Position numbers and translations under genes: made by a program | From: Roseburia sp. | GTDB lineage: Bacteria; Bacillota; Clostridia; Lachnospirales; Lachnospiraceae | Assembly (NCBI GenBank): GCA_003483745.1 | Contig: DMYD01000011.1 | Span: 1-7,992 of the forward strand | Length of the DNA: 7,992 bases | Direction of reading: 5' to 3' | Part shown: piece after piece, positions 5,917 to 7,992 of the stretch | Position numbering within the stretch: position 1 is the first letter of the stretch | How the letters are laid out: every line of letters begins with the position of its first letter | The notes under the pieces: generated by a model | Told to the model about the DNA's origin: nothing | The model's input: only the letters and a program-made list of their open reading frames with translations | The model's database searches: none

Positions 5917-7680
5917 ATGAAAAAGAGAATCATTGCGGCTGTTTTAGCCGGTATGTTGATAGTTTCCGCAGGGGGATGTGGAAATGGGACAGCTTCATCA
6001 GGGAATGCTGTGGATAATTCGAATGGAATGGCGACGGAAAGTTCTGCGGATCAAACCATAGCTTCTGCCGGGCAGGATGAAAATGCAGATGCTGACACGA
6101 AGGAGGGGGGAGTGACCGCCCTTTCTCTGATGCAGGAGGTCAATACCGGGGACGAACAGATCATTGATGATAATTACCGTACATGGTATGAGGTGTTTGT
6201 GTACAGCTTTTTTGACAGCGACGGGGACGGCATCGGGGATCTGAATGGTCTGACAGAAAAGTTAGATTATATCAATGACGGTGATCCGGCAACAGATACG
6301 GATCTTGGATGTAACGGAATCTGGCTGATGCCGGTCATGCCATCGACAACCTACCATAAATATGATGTGACGGATTACTGTGATATTGACCCGGAATACG
6401 GTACGATGGACGATGTTAAAAATCTGATCGCGGCATGCCACGAGAGGGGAATCAATGTCATTATCGATCTTGTCATGAACCATACATCCTCCCAGCATGA
6501 ATGGTTCAAAACGGCAGCAGATTACCTGAAAAACCTGCCGGAGGGAGCAGAGCCGGATGCGTCGGAGTGTCCTTATGTGGATTACTATAATTTTTCGAAG
6601 GAAATGCAGGGCGGTTACAGTAAGCTCGATGGTACAGACTGGTATTATGAGGCGCAGTTCTGGAGCGAAATGCCGGATTTAAACCTTGGCAGTCAGGCAG
6701 TCCGTGATGAATTTGACAAGATCGTGGACTTCTGGCTTGATCTGGGCGTGGACGGATTTCGTCTGGATGCAGCGAAAGAGTATTACAGTGGAAGCGTGGA
6801 TAAAAACGTGGAAGTGCTGTCATGGTTTAATTCTATGGTAAAAGAGAAAAGAGAGGATGCCTATATCGTGGCGGAGGTCTGGGCGGATCAGAATACCTAC
6901 GCAAAATATTATGAGAGCGGTATCGACAGCTGTTTTGATTTTTCTTTTGCAGACAGCACCGGTACGATTGCTACCGTGTTGAAAAATGGTTCTGCATCCT
7001 CCTATGGAAAAGCGTTAGTAAGTCTGCAGGACAATCTTTCCCAGTACAGTGACAGCTATATCGATGCACCATTTTACACAAATCATGATATGGCACGAGG
7101 CGCAGGTTATTATTCTGGGGATGACAGTGAAAAACAGACAAAGATCGCGCAGGCAATGAATCTGTTGATGTCTGGAAGTGCTTTTCTGTATTATGGAGAG
7201 GAACTGGGCATGAAGGGTTCCGGTAAGGATGAAAATAAGCGTGCACCAATGTATTGGAGCGAAGATAGTGTAGCCGATGGAATGTGCAAGGGACCTGCTG
7301 ATATGGATGCCATAAAAATGAAATACGGTGCGCTCGAAACACAGGAGGAAGATGGAAACTCTATTTACCAGTTTGTAAAACAGACGATAAAACTCCGCAA
7401 TGAGTACCCGGAAATAGCCCGTGGAACTGTGACTTTTGAGGAGAGCGTTTCGGATGATAAAGTCTGCGTGATAAAGAAAGCGTATGGCGATACCGAACTG
7501 CTTTTGGTTTATAACCTTGCGCCGGAGAGTGCGGAAGTGGATTTATCCGGTGTCACAGTCGGGGAAAAGAGTGGAAGTGATCTTGAAGTTGGCGGTGTAC
7601 TGCTGACGGGCACAGAAGAGGCAGTGCTCCAGGATAGAACACTGACAATGCCGGGATATTCGGTGGTGATAGTGAAGTGA
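5917..7680 (+). CDS. Secreted alpha-amylase lipoprotein (GH13)
   Basis: Cell-surface glycoside hydrolase that cleaves alpha-1,4 bonds of starch or maltodextrins and supplies the MalEFG importer. The ATG at 5917 is chosen because GAGGA (5907-5911) lies just upstream and the product opens with a lipoprotein signal; Cys21 follows SAGG. In-frame starts further upstream (5875 TTG, 5905 ATG) would spoil the signal. Product is 587 aa. Residues about 22-85 are a Ser/Asn/Asp/Glu linker. The barrel begins near W90. Seen in order: Ca-binding type DSDGDGIGDLNG (D100-G111), region I DLVMNH (D184-H189), region V MPDLN (M252-N256), region II GFRLDAAK with nucleophile D284, region III VAEVW with acid/base E320, and region IV NHD (N389-D391). 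All catalytic residues are intact; a C-terminal beta-domain follows. MPDLN places it in the intermediary group between oligo-1,6-glucosidase and neopullulanase types, so activity on small maltodextrins or some alpha-1,6 bonds is possible. No separate starch-binding module is recognised. Confidence 0.93.
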   Translation: MKKRIIAAVLAGMLIVSAGGCGNGTASSGNAVDNSNGMATESSADQTIASAGQDENADADTKEGGVTALSLMQEVNTGDEQIIDDNYRTWYEVFVYSFFDSDGDGIGDLNGLTEKLDYINDGDPATDTDLGCNGIWLMPVMPSTTYHKYDVTDYCDIDPEYGTMDDVKNLIAACHERGINVIIDLVMNHTSSQHEWFKTAADYLKNLPEGAEPDASECPYVDYYNFSKEMQGGYSKLDGTDWYYEAQFWSEMPDLNLGSQAVRDEFDKIVDFWLDLGVDGFRLDAAKEYYSGSVDKNVEVLSWFNSMVKEKREDAYIVAEVWADQNTYAKYYESGIDSCFDFSFADSTGTIATVLKNGSASSYGKALVSLQDNLSQYSDSYIDAPFYTNHDMARGAGYYSGDDSEKQTKIAQAMNLLMSGSAFLYYGEELGMKGSGKDENKRAPMYWSEDSVADGMCKGPADMDAIKMKYGALETQEEDGNSIYQFVKQTIKLRNEYPEIARGTVTFEESVSDDKVCVIKKAYGDTELLLVYNLAPESAEVDLSGVTVGEKSGSDLEVGGVLLTGTEEAVLQDRTLTMPGYSVVIVK

Positions 7681-7816
7681 ACTGGAGGGCGAAGGTAATA
7701 TCATAAGTTAGAGCAATAAGTTCTCCGCTAAATTGTGGTTTGTTTATGAAATAAATCGCCCGCTCAAATGGTGTGTCGTGGGCTTGTGAGTGGCGTCTTG
7801 CGCAAAACCGGAGTAA
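7681..7816. other. Non-coding region downstream of amylase gene
   Basis: No supported gene or strong terminator is seen. A weak 6-bp stem with one G-U pair, GCCCGC (7758-7763) with GTGGGC (7778-7783), lacks a U-run. A reading frame on the minus strand (7553-7909) runs through here but overlaps the amylase gene and the repeat, so it is not accepted. The amylase transcript may therefore end within or beyond the structured repeat that follows. Confidence 0.5.
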
Positions 7817-7927
7817 TTTTTGTTCCGTTGTACGAAAATAAGAAAAGTCTAGGTATGCCTGAATTAGATTTTCTCGGAGTGACGTGAACGGCAACAACGA
7901 GTCATCCATGACTCGATGCTGCCTTGT
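7817..7927 (+). repeat. Right copy of dispersed structured repeat
   Basis: The reverse complement matches 1-107 at about 85%, so the two copies bracket the whole mal/amylase locus in inverted orientation. The core hairpin is CGAGTCAT (7898-7905) with ATGACTCG (7908-7915), extended by GGCA (7890-7893) with TGCC (7920-7923) across a 4x4 internal loop. Between the copies, two single-base indels shift any reading frame across the best-conserved stretch, which argues against protein coding. Confidence 0.8.
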
Positions 7928-7976
7928 TCTGCCATCCGTGGCAGAACATCACTGTGTGTAGACAGACATACCAAGA
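7848..7976 (+). other. Structured element: closing stem with two internal hairpins
   Basis: TCTAGGTATGCCTG (7848-7861) pairs with CAGACATACCAAGA (7963-7976) at 12 of 14 positions and encloses two hairpins. These are 7898-7915 (8 bp) and 7926-7947. The latter is GTTCTGCCA with TGGCAGAAC, a perfect 9-bp stem closed by a TCCG tetraloop of the UNCG class. The result is a three-way-junction-like fold of about 130 nt. It could act as RNA, as a DNA hairpin recognised by a transposase, or as a terminator-like end of the amylase message. No known RNA family is recognised. Which strand is functional cannot be told from one complete copy. Confidence 0.5.
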
Positions 7977-7989
7977 TTTTCTAATTTTC
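7963..7989 (+). repeat. Short motif shared with 204-230
   Basis: CAGACATACC followed by an AT-rich tract matches 204-230 at 21 of 27 positions in the same orientation. It also forms the distal arm of the closing stem of the structured element. It runs almost to the window edge, so its outer limit is unknown. Confidence 0.45.
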
Positions 7990-7992
7990 TCC

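Noticed and set aside
7553..7909. 118-codon minus-strand reading frame at the right end
   Set aside because: It overlaps the 3' end of the intact amylase gene and the structured repeat. Its counterpart at the left end is frameshifted relative to it.
7848..7976. CRISPR array or tRNA at the right end
   Set aside because: There are no regularly spaced identical repeats with spacers. The hairpins do not fit a cloverleaf: there is no acceptor/CCA end and no T-loop motif.

Overview
The window is a compact starch/maltodextrin utilisation locus from a low-to-moderate GC Gram-positive gut-type bacterium. A Lachnospiraceae member (Roseburia/Agathobacter-like) is the best guess. The basis is two diderm-unlike lipoproteins with Cys lipoboxes, strong AGGAGG ribosome binding sites, TTG/GTG starts, and a roughly 460-residue MalF of the Firmicutes type with an N-terminal membrane extension. 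Genus is inferred, not demonstrated.

Layout. Positions 1-107 are a repeat element cut by the window edge. Positions 108-400 are an A-rich non-coding leader holding a strong promoter (317-345) with a cre/LacI-type operator-like site in its spacer. Then come malQ (401-1897, TTG start), malE (1981-3318), malF (3404-4786, GTG start) and malG (4786-5697), all on the + strand. A rho-independent terminator at 5767-5800 closes this unit. A separate + strand gene (5917-7680) encodes a secreted GH13 alpha-amylase lipoprotein. Positions 7681-7992 hold no gene; they end in a second copy of the repeat element, inverted relative to the first.

How the genes work together (inference from families). The surface-anchored amylase cuts starch to maltooligosaccharides. 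The MalE lipoprotein captures them, and the MalF-MalG permease carries them into the cell. Cytoplasmic MalQ then disproportionates them to glucose and chains suited to phosphorylase. No ATPase (MalK/MsmX type), no maltodextrin phosphorylase and no regulator gene lies in the window, so energisation and control must come from elsewhere.

The part that ordinary mal genes do not explain is at the two ends. About 107 bp at the left end reappears at about 85% identity in reverse orientation at the right end, bracketing the whole locus. The right copy belongs to a longer segment (7848-7976) that can fold as a closing stem around two strong hairpins. A short AT-rich motif (204-230 and 7963-7989) is also shared. 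Indels between the two copies shift the reading frame while a hairpin is kept, so this looks like a structured DNA/RNA element and not a gene.
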